Origin: Vreelandella rituensis
GTDB lineage: Bacteria > Pseudomonadota > Gammaproteobacteria > Pseudomonadales > Halomonadaceae
Length of the DNA stretch: 64,000 nucleotides
Assembly: GCF_003336665.1 (NCBI RefSeq)
Contig: NZ_QPIJ01000002.1
Span: 124,001-188,000, forward strand
Direction: 5' to 3'
The translations under genes and the position numbers were made by a program. Every line of letters starts with the position of its first letter. Position 1 is the first letter of the stretch. Shown here in pieces: positions 7,435 to 15,969 of this stretch. The notes under the pieces are model-generated. The model worked only from the letters and a program-made list of their open reading frames with translations. It was not told where the DNA came from and did not search any database.

Positions 7435-8469
7435 TCAGTCCTCGGTCACTGCTTCGAGGTCTTCATGGAACTGGTTCAGCAATTCACGGCCGCCTTCGCC
7501 CGTCATTTCGATGTATTTTTCCTCAACCTGCGGGGCACGTTCCTTGAATGCCTGCATCTGCTCTTCGGTGAGACGGGTCACTGTCACTTCATCGGAGGCT
7601 TCCTGGATCTTTTCCAGTGATCTTTCGGCCAACCCTTGAATGTGCTCGATGGTATGGTCGTAGGCCGCATCAGAGGCATCCTGGACCAACTGCTGGTCGT
7701 CCTCGGAAAGCCCTTCGTAGAAGTCCTGATTGGCCATCATCGCGGTAGTGAACCAGCCGTGACCGGTGAAGGTCAGGTGTGGCGATACTTCATAAAGACC
7801 GCCGGACTCGATCCAGAAGATCGGATTTTCCTGGCCATCGAGAATGCCTGTCTGCAAACCGCCATAGACTTCGCCCCAAGGCAGCGGCGTGGCGGTGGCG
7901 CCGAAGGCATTGTAGGTCTCGGCCAACAGCGGATTGGTCATCACGCGGATTTTCTTGTTATCGAAGTCCTCGGGAGAAGTAATCGGCTCGTCGGCTGTCA
8001 CCACCATTTCGCCTTCCGGGTACATCTGCAGCAGTTCCAGGCCGTGCTCTGCGTATAGCTCCGGGAACATCTCGTTGATGGCTTCGCTTTCGTCGAAGAA
8101 CTCGAGCACAGTTTCCATATCGGTAGGTAACAGATAGGGAATGAAGAAGATTTGCGCCTCGGGAATCAGCGAGCCGGTAAAGCCGGGGGACTGGTTGACG
8201 AATTGCAGGATACCACTCTGCGTCTGCTCCATGATGTCATCCGACTCGCCCAGCTCGCCGAAGCGGTAGACCTGAACCGAATGATCGGAATTCTCTTCGA
8301 TATAATCCTTGAAGGCATGAGCGAACACATCCTGAACGTCACCTTCGTATTCTTCGTGGGCATAACGCCAGTTGTCGGCATAGGCGGCTGCCGATAGACC
8401 AAATAGCAGGGCACCAATACTTGCGGTGGTTAGAAGCTTGCTTGTTTTCATCAATTGGGCTGTTTTCAT
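7435..8469 (-). CDS. teaA: TeaA, ectoine/hydroxyectoine-binding protein of the TRAP transporter
   Basis: 344 residues: signal peptide (KLLTTASIGALLFGLSAAAYA) and a DctP fold. The mature start DNWRYAHEEYEGD, the LQFVNQSPGFTGSLIP segment, PWGEVYGGLQTG and the conserved NKKIRVM arginine that clamps the ligand carboxylate all fit TeaA, and the whole protein resembles H. elongata TeaA as I recall it. It captures ectoine in the periplasm with high affinity and hands it to TeaBC. The start is the ATG at 8469, after AAGGGGA; a second in-frame ATG-AAA-ACA lies 18 bp later at 8451 without its own ribosome-binding site. Confidence 0.95.
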   Translation of the reverse strand: MKTAQLMKTSKLLTTASIGALLFGLSAAAYADNWRYAHEEYEGDVQDVFAHAFKDYIEENSDHSVQVYRFGELGESDDIMEQTQSGILQFVNQSPGFTGSLIPEAQIFFIPYLLPTDMETVLEFFDESEAINEMFPELYAEHGLELLQMYPEGEMVVTADEPITSPEDFDNKKIRVMTNPLLAETYNAFGATATPLPWGEVYGGLQTGILDGQENPIFWIESGGLYEVSPHLTFTGHGWFTTAMMANQDFYEGLSEDDQQLVQDASDAAYDHTIEHIQGLAERSLEKIQEASDEVTVTRLTEEQMQAFKERAPQVEEKYIEMTGEGGRELLNQFHEDLEAVTED

Positions 8470-8493
8470 CAAGTCGTTCCCCTTGCAATAGGT

Positions 8494-8514
8494 TGCATAA
8501 CCATTGGCTATGCA
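8494..8514. promoter_or_regulatory. 21-bp near-perfect palindrome upstream of teaA
   Basis: Ten-base half sites around a central base, with one mismatched pair (TGCATAaCCA / TGGcTATGCA). It lies 24 bp upstream of the teaA start, so it is either an operator for a dimeric regulator or a hairpin in the 5' untranslated region. No regulator gene lies next to it. Confidence 0.55.
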
Positions 8515-8588
8515 GATTACCCGAAGCGGTATCACCACCCGGCGTTTAAGCAAGATGGCAGTCATTTCAGACGTAATTTGAATTCAGG

Positions 8589-9161
8589 CTAGCGCGCTAC
8601 ATGCAGGGGGTCAAGCTGTCGCCCCAACGTCTGCCAGGCACTTTCAAGGGTTGAGGCTGAATAATCCAGCGCTTCATCCCGGTCTGCTTGGTCTTGCGTA
8701 ACCACTTGGTTTTTTAGCCACCAAGCACTGTCACCCGGGGATACTGGCATCACTCGCAAGCGAGCTTCAAAGGTCGTTTCGTCCAACGCCCACTCCTGCC
8801 AGCGTTGAAGGTTTTCACGCTCCGCCAGAAGCTCCGCCTGCTTGAGCGTTTCTCTCAGCGCCATCACCCCTTGCCTGGTAGCTGCCTCGGTTTTGAGCCC
8901 ACGACGCAACTCGCGTAACACAGCAGTGACCTCATGCTGCCAACGCAGGCGTTCTTCCTGGTACTTTTCCACCAGCTCAGGCGAGGCCTGAAGGCCGTGA
9001 CTATACAGCCAGCCATGAAACAGCAATTCGCATACATCCACCCCGGCCTCGTCCTGCAAGCGCAGGCAAGCGGCTTCAACACCGGGGCATGAGTACCATT
9101 TCAAGGCAAAGTCCCACAGAGGAGTCTGCTCCAAGTGCGCCAATCGGTTAGAATCACCCAT
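8589..9161 (-). CDS. Conserved protein of the TIGR02444 type, function unknown
   Basis: 190 residues, soluble and helix-rich, with no signal peptide. The N-terminal part (LWDFALKWYSCPGVEAACLRLQ followed by VDVCELLFHGWL) matches the small gammaproteobacterial family I know as TIGR02444, usually found next to the ABC-F gene yheS, exactly as here. Only 28 bp separate the divergent start codons. No catalytic motif is visible. The start is the ATG at 9161 (preceded by AAGGG); the longer upstream frame is the complement of yheS. Confidence 0.8.
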   Translation of the reverse strand: MGDSNRLAHLEQTPLWDFALKWYSCPGVEAACLRLQDEAGVDVCELLFHGWLYSHGLQASPELVEKYQEERLRWQHEVTAVLRELRRGLKTEAATRQGVMALRETLKQAELLAERENLQRWQEWALDETTFEARLRVMPVSPGDSAWWLKNQVVTQDQADRDEALDYSASTLESAWQTLGRQLDPLHVAR

Positions 9162-9189
9162 CGTATTACCCTTTGATTCGGGAGCCTGC

Positions 9190-11148
9190 ATGATCGCACT
9201 GCGCCAAGTTGCCCTGCAACGCGGCACCCAGCCGCTACTGGAAGACGCCGACCTTACCCTCAATGACGGCGTCAAGGCCGGCATCATCGGAGCCAACGGG
9301 GCCGGTAAAACCAGCCTGTTCAAACTGTTGCTGGGTGAACTGGGTCCGGATCGTGGCGATATTCACATGAGCGGGGGCCAGCGAATCGCTCATATGGCCC
9401 AGGAAGTGGAGACACTCGACCGTGCCATTCTCGACTACGTTCTGGATGGCGACCATGCCTTGCGCGAAGCCGAAGCTCAACTGGAAGACGCACGCCGGCG
9501 CGACGACGCTCACCGTGAAGCCGAACTGCACGGCTTGATCGAAACCCTGGACGGCTATCGTGCCGAATCCCGCGCGGCCCAGTTGCTGGTGGGGCTCGGC
9601 TTCGTCCAGGCAGATCTCAAGCGTCCATTATCGGCTTTTTCCGGGGGCTGGCGGATGCGCATCAATTTGGCACGCACCTTGTTCATGCCCTCGGATCTAT
9701 TGCTGCTCGACGAGCCCACCAACCACCTGGATCTCGATGCGCTGTTGTGGCTTGAGCAGTGGCTCGGCCGTTATCCCGGCACCTTGCTGCTGATTTCCCA
9801 CGACCGAGATTTTCTCGATGCGGTCTGTGATCACATCGTTCACGTTCATCAGCAGCAACTGACCCTGTATCGCGGAAATTATTCACGTTTCGAGCGTACC
9901 CGGGCGGAGAAACTTGCCCTGCAACAGGCCGAAGCCGCCAAGCAACAGGCGCGCCGCGAGGAAATCGAGCGTTTCATCGCCCGCTTCAAGGCTCAGGCCA
10001 CCAAGGCCCGTCAGGCACAAAGCCGGGTCAAGATGCTGGAACGCATGGGCACCATTGCCATGGCCCATGTCGATTCACCCTTTCACTTCACCATTCCTGC
10101 CGCCGACAAGACATCTCACCCCCTGCTGGTGCTGGATGACGCTCGGCTGGGCTACCGCGACAAGGATGGCAACGAGAACGTACAGCTGGAGCAAGTGAAG
10201 GTGTCACTGCTTCCCGGCCAACGTATCGGTTTGCTTGGCCCCAATGGCGCGGGTAAATCCACCTTGATCAAGTCGCTGATCGGTGACTTACCGCTTCTTT
10301 CGGGCAAGCGGGTTCCCGGTGAGCATCTGGCTATCGGCTATTTTGCCCAGCATCAGCTGGAAAGCCTGGACCTTTCCACCACCGCATTCGTGCATGTTCA
10401 ACGCCTGTCGCCTACCGCCAGCGACCAGGAAATTCGCAACTTTCTGGGGGGCTTTGGTTTTCATGGAGACGACGCCTTCGGCAAGGTGGCGACCTTTTCC
10501 GGCGGGGAGAAAGCCCGGCTGGCGCTGGCCCTGGTCGCCTGGGAAAAACCCAACCTTTTGCTGCTGGACGAGCCCACCAACCACCTCGACTTGGAAATGC
10601 GCGAAGCCTTGACCGAAGCCTTGGCGGCCTTCGAGGGCACCGTCATTCTGGTCTCTCACGACCGTCACCTGTTGCGCGCCACGGTGGATGAATTCTGGCG
10701 CGTGGCCGACCATCGCGTCGAACCATTCGATGGCGATCTCGAGGATTATCGCGCCTGGTTGAAGACGCGCCTGGAAAACGTGCGCCGCGACAGCCGCAGC
10801 GAAAAGGCCGAACGCCAGGCGGAACAGGGAGGCGGTGAAAGCCGCGAAGAGCGCAAGGCCGCACGCAAGGCCGGCGCCGAACTTCGGGAAAAATTGCGTC
10901 CGCTCAAGCGCAAGCGCGATAAGGTCGAACGGGAGATGGAAACCGCTCAGCAGGCACTCAGTCAGGTGGAAGAGCAGCTCGGCGATGCCGACCTCTATAC
11001 CGATGGCGCACGCAAGGAAGAGCTGACTCGGGTATTGGCGCGCCAAGCCGAACTGACCACCCGCCTCAATGCCGCCGAGCAACAGTGGCTTGCCGCCGAA
11101 GAGGAACTCGAAGCCATGGAGGCACAGTTAGTTTCCAGCAGCGAATGA
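9190..11148 (+). CDS. yheS: ABC-F family ATPase YheS
   Basis: 652 residues with two ABC domains and no membrane segments. Walker A motifs are GANGAGKT (about residue 34) and GPNGAGKS in the second half; signature motifs are FSGGWRMR and FSGGEKAR; both domains have LLLLDEPTNHLDL. The inter-domain linker and the charged C-terminal coiled coil (KLRPLKRKRDKVEREME) agree with YheS. ABC-F proteins bind the ribosome E site and adjust translation of difficult sequences. The start ATG is 28 bp from the divergent start of the TIGR02444-type gene, so promoters must overlap the coding regions. Confidence 0.93.
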   Translation: MIALRQVALQRGTQPLLEDADLTLNDGVKAGIIGANGAGKTSLFKLLLGELGPDRGDIHMSGGQRIAHMAQEVETLDRAILDYVLDGDHALREAEAQLEDARRRDDAHREAELHGLIETLDGYRAESRAAQLLVGLGFVQADLKRPLSAFSGGWRMRINLARTLFMPSDLLLLDEPTNHLDLDALLWLEQWLGRYPGTLLLISHDRDFLDAVCDHIVHVHQQQLTLYRGNYSRFERTRAEKLALQQAEAAKQQARREEIERFIARFKAQATKARQAQSRVKMLERMGTIAMAHVDSPFHFTIPAADKTSHPLLVLDDARLGYRDKDGNENVQLEQVKVSLLPGQRIGLLGPNGAGKSTLIKSLIGDLPLLSGKRVPGEHLAIGYFAQHQLESLDLSTTAFVHVQRLSPTASDQEIRNFLGGFGFHGDDAFGKVATFSGGEKARLALALVAWEKPNLLLLDEPTNHLDLEMREALTEALAAFEGTVILVSHDRHLLRATVDEFWRVADHRVEPFDGDLEDYRAWLKTRLENVRRDSRSEKAERQAEQGGGESREERKAARKAGAELREKLRPLKRKRDKVEREMETAQQALSQVEEQLGDADLYTDGARKEELTRVLARQAELTTRLNAAEQQWLAAEEELEAMEAQLVSSSE

Positions 11149-11171
11149 ACACATGCTGAAAGTCGCAAGCT

Positions 11172-11609
11172 TCAGCTTTCGAGCAGGAACGTCACCGGGC
11201 CGTCGTTGATCAGCGATACCTGCATGTCGGCACCGAATTGTCCACTGGCGACAATCGGCCAGGCACGCCTTGCCTGGGCAAGCAGGTAACTAAACAATTG
11301 CTCACCCTCGGCGGGCACGGCGGCACTGGAAAAGCCGGGGCGCAGCCCTTTGCGCGTATCGGCGGCCAAGGTGAACTGTGGCACCAGCAATATGCCGCCC
11401 TCTACTTGCTGCACGTTGAGATTCATCTTGCCGTCGGGGTCGCTGAACACCCGGTAATGCAGCAACTTGTGCAGCAGCTTGTCAGCCGCCTCTTGGCCAT
11501 CCTGCTTTTCCACTCCGACCAGCACCAGCAGGCCCTGGTCGATGGCGGCTACGCTGGCCCCGGCGACGCTGACATCCGCCCGGCTGACACGCTGAATCAA
11601 TGCCTTCAT
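11172..11609 (-). CDS. dtd: D-aminoacyl-tRNA deacylase
   Basis: 145 residues, the usual Dtd length. [15 protein letters not shown] is the typical start; [15 protein letters not shown] and the C-terminal NDGPVTF form the two motifs of the active site, the latter with the Gly-cis-Pro that rejects L-amino acids. A proline precedes QFTL where a serine is common, an unusual but probably tolerated difference. The enzyme frees tRNA from mischarged D-amino acids or glycine in the cytoplasm. It lies 27 bp downstream of thiD on the same strand. Confidence 0.93.
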   Translation of the reverse strand: MKALIQRVSRADVSVAGASVAAIDQGLLVLVGVEKQDGQEAADKLLHKLLHYRVFSDPDGKMNLNVQQVEGGILLVPQFTLAADTRKGLRPGFSSAAVPAEGEQLFSYLLAQARRAWPIVASGQFGADMQVSLINDGPVTFLLES

Positions 11610-11636
11610 GTTGTCTCCTTCTCTACGATTGACCGC

Positions 11637-12446
11637 TTACCACCAACCATGAAAATGATGCACCGGACCCTGGCCCTTACCCACTTCCAATCGGTGGCTT
11701 TGCGTCAAAGCCTCGCTCAACCAGGCCTTGGCGAAGGCCACCGCCGGGGATAATGCATCGCCTTGAGCCAACCGTGCGGTAATCGCGGAGGATAACGAAC
11801 AACCGGTGCCGTGAAGATTGCGGGTCTCGACACGCCTGCCTTCCATCCATTCGCAGCTATCCGCGTCGATAAGCAGGTCGGGGCAGTCGCTTTGCTCCAG
11901 GTGACCGCCTTTGAGCAACACGGCTTTCGCCCGCAGTCGACGCAGGGCAGGCACCAACGCCAGCATTTCTTCGCGGCTTCGGGGAACCGCTGTCCCCAAC
12001 AAGACGGCGGCTTCCGGCAAGTTAGGCGTAATCACATCCGCCAGAGGCACCAGAACGTTACGTACGGCAGTGATGCCGGCGTCATCCACGAGCGTATCGC
12101 CACTCTTGGCCACCATGACCGGGTCGAGCACCACCCAGCGCGGCCGTTGGCGGGCCAAGGCCTGCGCAATCACCTCGGCGACCTCAAGGCTCGCCACCAT
12201 GCCAATTTTTACCGCATCGATGCGCACATCTTGCAACAGGGTGTCGAGTTGTTGGCCGATAAATCCCGCCGGAACAGGGCAGACGCCGGCCACCCCTTGA
12301 GTATTCTGGGCGGTCAGCGCGGTTATCACACTGGTGGCATAGGTCCCCAGGGCCGAAAACGTCTTGATATCTGCCTGGATACCGGCACCGCCCGAGGGGT
12401 CGGAGCCGGCAATGGTCAATACATTGGGAATAAAGTTTTTTGCCAT
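11637..12446 (-). CDS. thiD: Hydroxymethylpyrimidine/phosphomethylpyrimidine kinase
   Basis: 269 residues of the ribokinase-like fold. NVLTIAGSDPSGGAGIQADIKTF is the canonical start, with TQGVAGV and KIGM following; LDPVMVAKSGD is the ATP/Mg segment and the anion-hole motif is LHGTGCSLSSAI. It phosphorylates HMP and HMP-P to HMP-PP for thiamine synthesis. No thiE or thiC lies nearby and I see no TPP riboswitch in the leader, which instead carries three 16-bp repeats. Probably co-transcribed with dtd. Confidence 0.94.
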   Translation of the reverse strand: MAKNFIPNVLTIAGSDPSGGAGIQADIKTFSALGTYATSVITALTAQNTQGVAGVCPVPAGFIGQQLDTLLQDVRIDAVKIGMVASLEVAEVIAQALARQRPRWVVLDPVMVAKSGDTLVDDAGITAVRNVLVPLADVITPNLPEAAVLLGTAVPRSREEMLALVPALRRLRAKAVLLKGGHLEQSDCPDLLIDADSCEWMEGRRVETRNLHGTGCSLSSAITARLAQGDALSPAVAFAKAWLSEALTQSHRLEVGKGQGPVHHFHGWW

Positions 12447-12488
12447 GACATCCTGCTTTGCGGTTCTTGAAAGCTGTTTTTAAATCAT

Positions 12489-12536
12489 TGCTCTTGAAAA
12501 CATCTGCTCTTGAAGACACCTGCTCTTGAAAAGATC
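12489..12536. repeat. Three tandem 16-bp repeats in the thiD leader
   Basis: Units at 12489, 12505 and 12521 begin TGCTCTTGAA followed by a variable 6-bp tail (AACATC, GACACC, AAGATC). Degenerate partial copies (TTCTTGAAAG, GTGTTGAAAAG) flank the array. It lies 43-90 bp upstream of the thiD start. Confidence 0.8.
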
Positions 12537-12565
12537 GTGTTGAAAAGAACGTGCCTCAGTGTACG

Positions 12566-12589
12566 CAAAAAGCCGCCCGGAGGCGGCTT
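12566..12589 (-). terminator. Intrinsic terminator of the dctQMP operon
   Basis: 8-bp stem (12570-12577 with 12582-12589), 4-nt loop, followed on the minus strand by TTTTTGCG. Located 37 bp after the DctP stop. Confidence 0.85.
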
Positions 12590-12625
12590 GGCTTGGTATT
12601 GGAGGGGCTTTTTAATCCCGTCAGA

Positions 12626-13735
12626 TCACTCGACGGTGCCGCCTTCCGGGTTGCGAGCATTGTAATAGGCCTGCTCAGAAATCGCATGATAGTTGACGAC
12701 CTTGTCCTGAAAGTCACGATACGATTCATGGATGCGACCTGCCAGCTCACTGGATTCGGCCAGCTCAGCCACCACATCTTCGGAGTGCTCGCGGGCCTGG
12801 TCCAGCACGTCGTCAGGGATGCGACGCAGTTCGACGTCGTGCTCGTTGATCAGCGTTTCGAGCGCATCGTTGTTACGGGCGGTGTACTCGTCCAGCACCG
12901 AGGCATTGATGTCGCGTACCGCCGTTTTCAGGATCGCCTGCAGATCGGCAGGCAATGATGCCATGGCTTCTTCGTTGATGATCGCCTCGAACATCACGGT
13001 CGGCTCGTGCCAGCCCGGATAATAGTAATAGTCCGCTGCCTGGTGCAGACCGAAGGCCAGGTCGTTGTAGGGACCGATCCATTCGGTGGCATCGATGGCA
13101 CCGGACTGCAGTGAGGTGAATATCTCACCACCCGGCATGTTGACGATAGCCACACCCATGCGATTCATCACTTCCCCACCGAGGCCGGGCATGCGCATTT
13201 TCAGGCCGTCCAGATCATCGACGGAATTGATTTCCTTGTTATACCAACCGCCCATCTGCACACCGGACGCCCCGGCGACCAGCACATCGACACCGAAAGG
13301 CTCGTACAGCTCATTCCACAGCTCCATGCCTCCGCCGTAATGCAGCCAGGCATTCATTTCCTGGGCATTCATGCCGAACGGTACCGCGGCGAAGAATTGC
13401 GCGGCTGGTGCCTTGCCCTTCCAGTAGTAAGAAGCGGAATGTCCCAGTTCGGCAGTGCCTTCGGATACCGCATCGAATACCTCAAAACCCGGCACTAGCT
13501 GGCCGGCACCGAAGACTTCAATGGTGAGACGGCCATCGGACATTTCCTCGACCAGTTCCGCCAGACGCTCAGGGCCTTGGCCAACCCCCGGGAAATTCTT
13601 GGGCCAGGAAGTGACCATTTTCCACTCGAAGGTTTCCTGGGCCTGAGCTGCATTATCGAAGCTTGATACCACCATCATTCCTGAAGAGGCGACGGTGGTC
13701 ATGGCCACGGCCATGGCAAGTGACTTGAGTTTCAT
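12626..13735 (-). CDS. TRAP transporter binding protein, TakP-like (2-oxo acid type)
   Basis: 369 residues with a Sec signal (AMAVAMTTVASSGMMVVSS, cleavage near AQAQ). The mature protein begins TFEWKMVTSWPKNFPG and contains FGAGQLVPGFEVFDAV, MGGWYNKEINSVDDLDGLKM with the ligand-clamping arginine in MRMPG, and GPYNDLAFGLHQAADYYYYPGWHEP. These features are typical of the dimeric TakP group that binds pyruvate and other 2-oxo acids with sodium. It is the last gene of the operon after the two membrane subunits. A Tat-exported paralogue lies at 53132-54223. Confidence 0.88.
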   Translation of the reverse strand: MKLKSLAMAVAMTTVASSGMMVVSSFDNAAQAQETFEWKMVTSWPKNFPGVGQGPERLAELVEEMSDGRLTIEVFGAGQLVPGFEVFDAVSEGTAELGHSASYYWKGKAPAAQFFAAVPFGMNAQEMNAWLHYGGGMELWNELYEPFGVDVLVAGASGVQMGGWYNKEINSVDDLDGLKMRMPGLGGEVMNRMGVAIVNMPGGEIFTSLQSGAIDATEWIGPYNDLAFGLHQAADYYYYPGWHEPTVMFEAIINEEAMASLPADLQAILKTAVRDINASVLDEYTARNNDALETLINEHDVELRRIPDDVLDQAREHSEDVVAELAESSELAGRIHESYRDFQDKVVNYHAISEQAYYNARNPEGGTVE

Positions 13736-13825
13736 GCGATGTACCCTGGTTTTGTTATGAACATTGTTTCGAGATGCCCGTTACCGAGCAAAGGTGCATT
13801 GCAGCACCGCGTTCAGCTCTCATGT

Positions 13826-15229
13826 TCAGAACTGATCCGGCAGCCAGGTCGCTAACTGTGGCATGAATGCCAGCGCAGTCAACATGGCAAGTTGCAATAC
13901 GATGAACGGAATGACGCCGCGATAGATGGCCGAGGTCGGTACCGATTCAGGCGCAACCCCGCGCAAGTAGAACAGGGCAAACCCGAAGGGCGGGGTAAGA
14001 AAGGATGTTTGAAGGTTGATCGCGATCATGATGCCCAGCCAGATCGGATCCACCCCCATGGCCAGCAGGATAGGACCGACAATCGGCACCACCACGAAAG
14101 TGATTTCGATAAAGTCGAGAATGAACCCAAGCAGGAAGATGACCAGCATGACAATAATCGTGGCACCGACCACACCGCCCGGCATGCCCTCGAACAGCCC
14201 GGTAACCAGCTCTTCACCGCCATATGCACGAAATACCAGCGAGAACAATGCCGCACCGATAAGAATCAGAAACACCATGGTGGTGACGTTGACGGTGGAA
14301 CGCAGCACTTCCCCGAGCACTTTGAAACTCAAGCGCCGATAGGCAAGCGCGAGCATCAGGGCGCCGAAGGCACCCACGGCGGAGGCCTCGGTAGGCGTGG
14401 CGAAACCACCCAGAATCGAGCCCAGTACGGCGACGATCAACACGATCGGCGGCACCATGCCTTTCAACAACAGCAGCCCGATCCCCCCGGTATGGCCCAG
14501 CTCTTCCATCAGTTCTTTGCGGTCGGCGGGAGGAGCCGCTTCCGGTTTCCACCAGGAAATGAAGGCCACATAGGCGATGTAGAGTACGACCAGCAGCAAG
14601 CCGGGTACCAGAGCGCCCATGAACAGATCCCCCACGGAGACCGTCTTGGGGCTGAAGATTCCCATGGAAAGCTGGGCTTGCTGATACGCCGATGAGAGCA
14701 CGTCACCCAGAAGCACCAAAGCGATGGACGGCGGGATAATCTGCCCCAGCGTACCCGTGGCACAAATGGTACCTGTGGCTAACGGCACGCTGTAACCACG
14801 CTTGAGCATGGTGGGCAGCGACATCAACCCCATGGTGACCACGGTAGCGCCAACGATGCCGGTAGAGGCTGCCAGCAGCATCCCCACCAGGGTCACGGAA
14901 ATGCCCAGCCCGCCACGCATCGAGCCGAACAGCAGTGCCATGGCGTCAAGAAGCGTCTCGGCTACCTTGGATTTTTCCAGCAATACCCCCATCAGCACGA
15001 ACAAGGGTACCGCCAGAAGCGTCTGGTTGGTCATGATGCCGTAGAGACGATTGGGAAAGGCCGAGAGATACCCCCCATCAAAGTGGGCGTCGACACCCAT
15101 GGCTTCCAGCCCCATTCCCAGACCGGCAAAGGCCAGTGCCGTCCCTGCCAGGGATAGCGCCACCGGATAACCGAACATCAATACGATACAAATAACTGCA
15201 AAGAGCACCAGTGGCATGAATTCCAACAT
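13826..15229 (-). CDS. TRAP transporter large membrane subunit (DctM)
   Basis: 467 residues with about twelve to thirteen hydrophobic helices. FGYPVALSLAGTALAF, LAASTGIVGATVVTMGLMSLP, GTICATGTLGQIIPPSIALVLLGD and the C-terminal LQTSFLTPPFGFALFYLRGV are canonical DctM motifs; the longer central insert with charged residues is typical of the large TakM-like group. It couples sodium to uptake of the substrate carried by the adjacent binding protein. Its ATG overlaps the stop codon of the small subunit in TGATG, which indicates translational coupling. Confidence 0.92.
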   Translation of the reverse strand: MLEFMPLVLFAVICIVLMFGYPVALSLAGTALAFAGLGMGLEAMGVDAHFDGGYLSAFPNRLYGIMTNQTLLAVPLFVLMGVLLEKSKVAETLLDAMALLFGSMRGGLGISVTLVGMLLAASTGIVGATVVTMGLMSLPTMLKRGYSVPLATGTICATGTLGQIIPPSIALVLLGDVLSSAYQQAQLSMGIFSPKTVSVGDLFMGALVPGLLLVVLYIAYVAFISWWKPEAAPPADRKELMEELGHTGGIGLLLLKGMVPPIVLIVAVLGSILGGFATPTEASAVGAFGALMLALAYRRLSFKVLGEVLRSTVNVTTMVFLILIGAALFSLVFRAYGGEELVTGLFEGMPGGVVGATIIVMLVIFLLGFILDFIEITFVVVPIVGPILLAMGVDPIWLGIMIAINLQTSFLTPPFGFALFYLRGVAPESVPTSAIYRGVIPFIVLQLAMLTALAFMPQLATWLPDQF

Positions 15230-15801
15230 CAGATGCGCTCCTTGAGGTGGGGCTCTTGTTCAACGGTCAGAGGGACCAGGCGTCCTGTAAGAATCCACCA
15301 ATGGCGCACCGCCTCGACCAGGCCTTGCAGGATCATCAAGCCGGCAAATGCAGGGATCAGCGTCTTGAGCAGAAAGACACCGGGGATGCCCCCGGAGTCC
15401 GGCGAGCCTTCAAAAATACGCCAGGAGCTACTCACATAACCCAGGCTGGTGAGAATCACGAATATCATGACCGGCATTAACAGAAAGAGCGTACCCAGGA
15501 GGTCCACCAGCGCTTGGCGCTTGGGACGCATGCCGCGATAGAAGATGTCCACGCGAACATGCCCATCGTGGCGCAGGGTATAGGCAGCCGCCAGCATGAA
15601 AACCACGGCATGCATGTACATGACGGATTCCTGCATGAAGATACTGTTCACACTGAACATGTAGCGCAATACCACAATCAGAAACTGCACCAGCATCATT
15701 GCCAGAACCAACCAGGAAAGGCTACGGCCCAACAGTTCGGAGCAACGATCCAGTTTGGCTATCACGGCAGGCAATTCACCGGAATAGGACGTGGTGGACA
15801 T
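15229..15801 (-). CDS. TRAP transporter small membrane subunit (DctQ)
   Basis: 190 residues with four hydrophobic helices: LSWLVLAMMLVQFLIVVLRYMF, the SVMYMHAVVFMLAAAYTL segment with the conserved RHDGHVRVDIFY loop, LFLLMPVMIFVILTS, and LIPAFAGLMILQGLVEAV. First gene of dctQ-dctM-dctP. The start is the ATG at 15801; the frame runs open upstream but those 30 residues are not family-like. A 168-bp gap separates it from the EEP gene and should hold the operon promoter. Confidence 0.9.
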   Translation of the reverse strand: MSTTSYSGELPAVIAKLDRCSELLGRSLSWLVLAMMLVQFLIVVLRYMFSVNSIFMQESVMYMHAVVFMLAAAYTLRHDGHVRVDIFYRGMRPKRQALVDLLGTLFLLMPVMIFVILTSLGYVSSSWRIFEGSPDSGGIPGVFLLKTLIPAFAGLMILQGLVEAVRHWWILTGRLVPLTVEQEPHLKERI

Positions 15802-15969
15802 GGCGTTCTCGCTATGAAAGGGGGATGATATTGTAGGATTTATCTTCCAGAGTGCCAAAAAACGCCCAAAAGCGCACGCTAAATCAACCAACGCTGCCTA
15901 TACGTTCGCGTCGCCTTCACCACAAGCTTATCGGTATAAAACCGTCAGTATGGAAACGTCGCTATGACG

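Noticed and set aside
12447-12536. CRISPR-like array in the thiD leader
   Set aside because: Units are 16 bp directly adjacent without unique spacers and only three copies; these are plain tandem repeats.
12447-12625. TPP riboswitch upstream of thiD
   Set aside because: The conserved CTGAGA and ACCTGA elements are absent.
15840-15969. Small gene between the EEP gene and dctQ
   Set aside because: Only short frames without ribosome-binding sites; the stretch fits a promoter region and a weak hairpin at 15953-15969.
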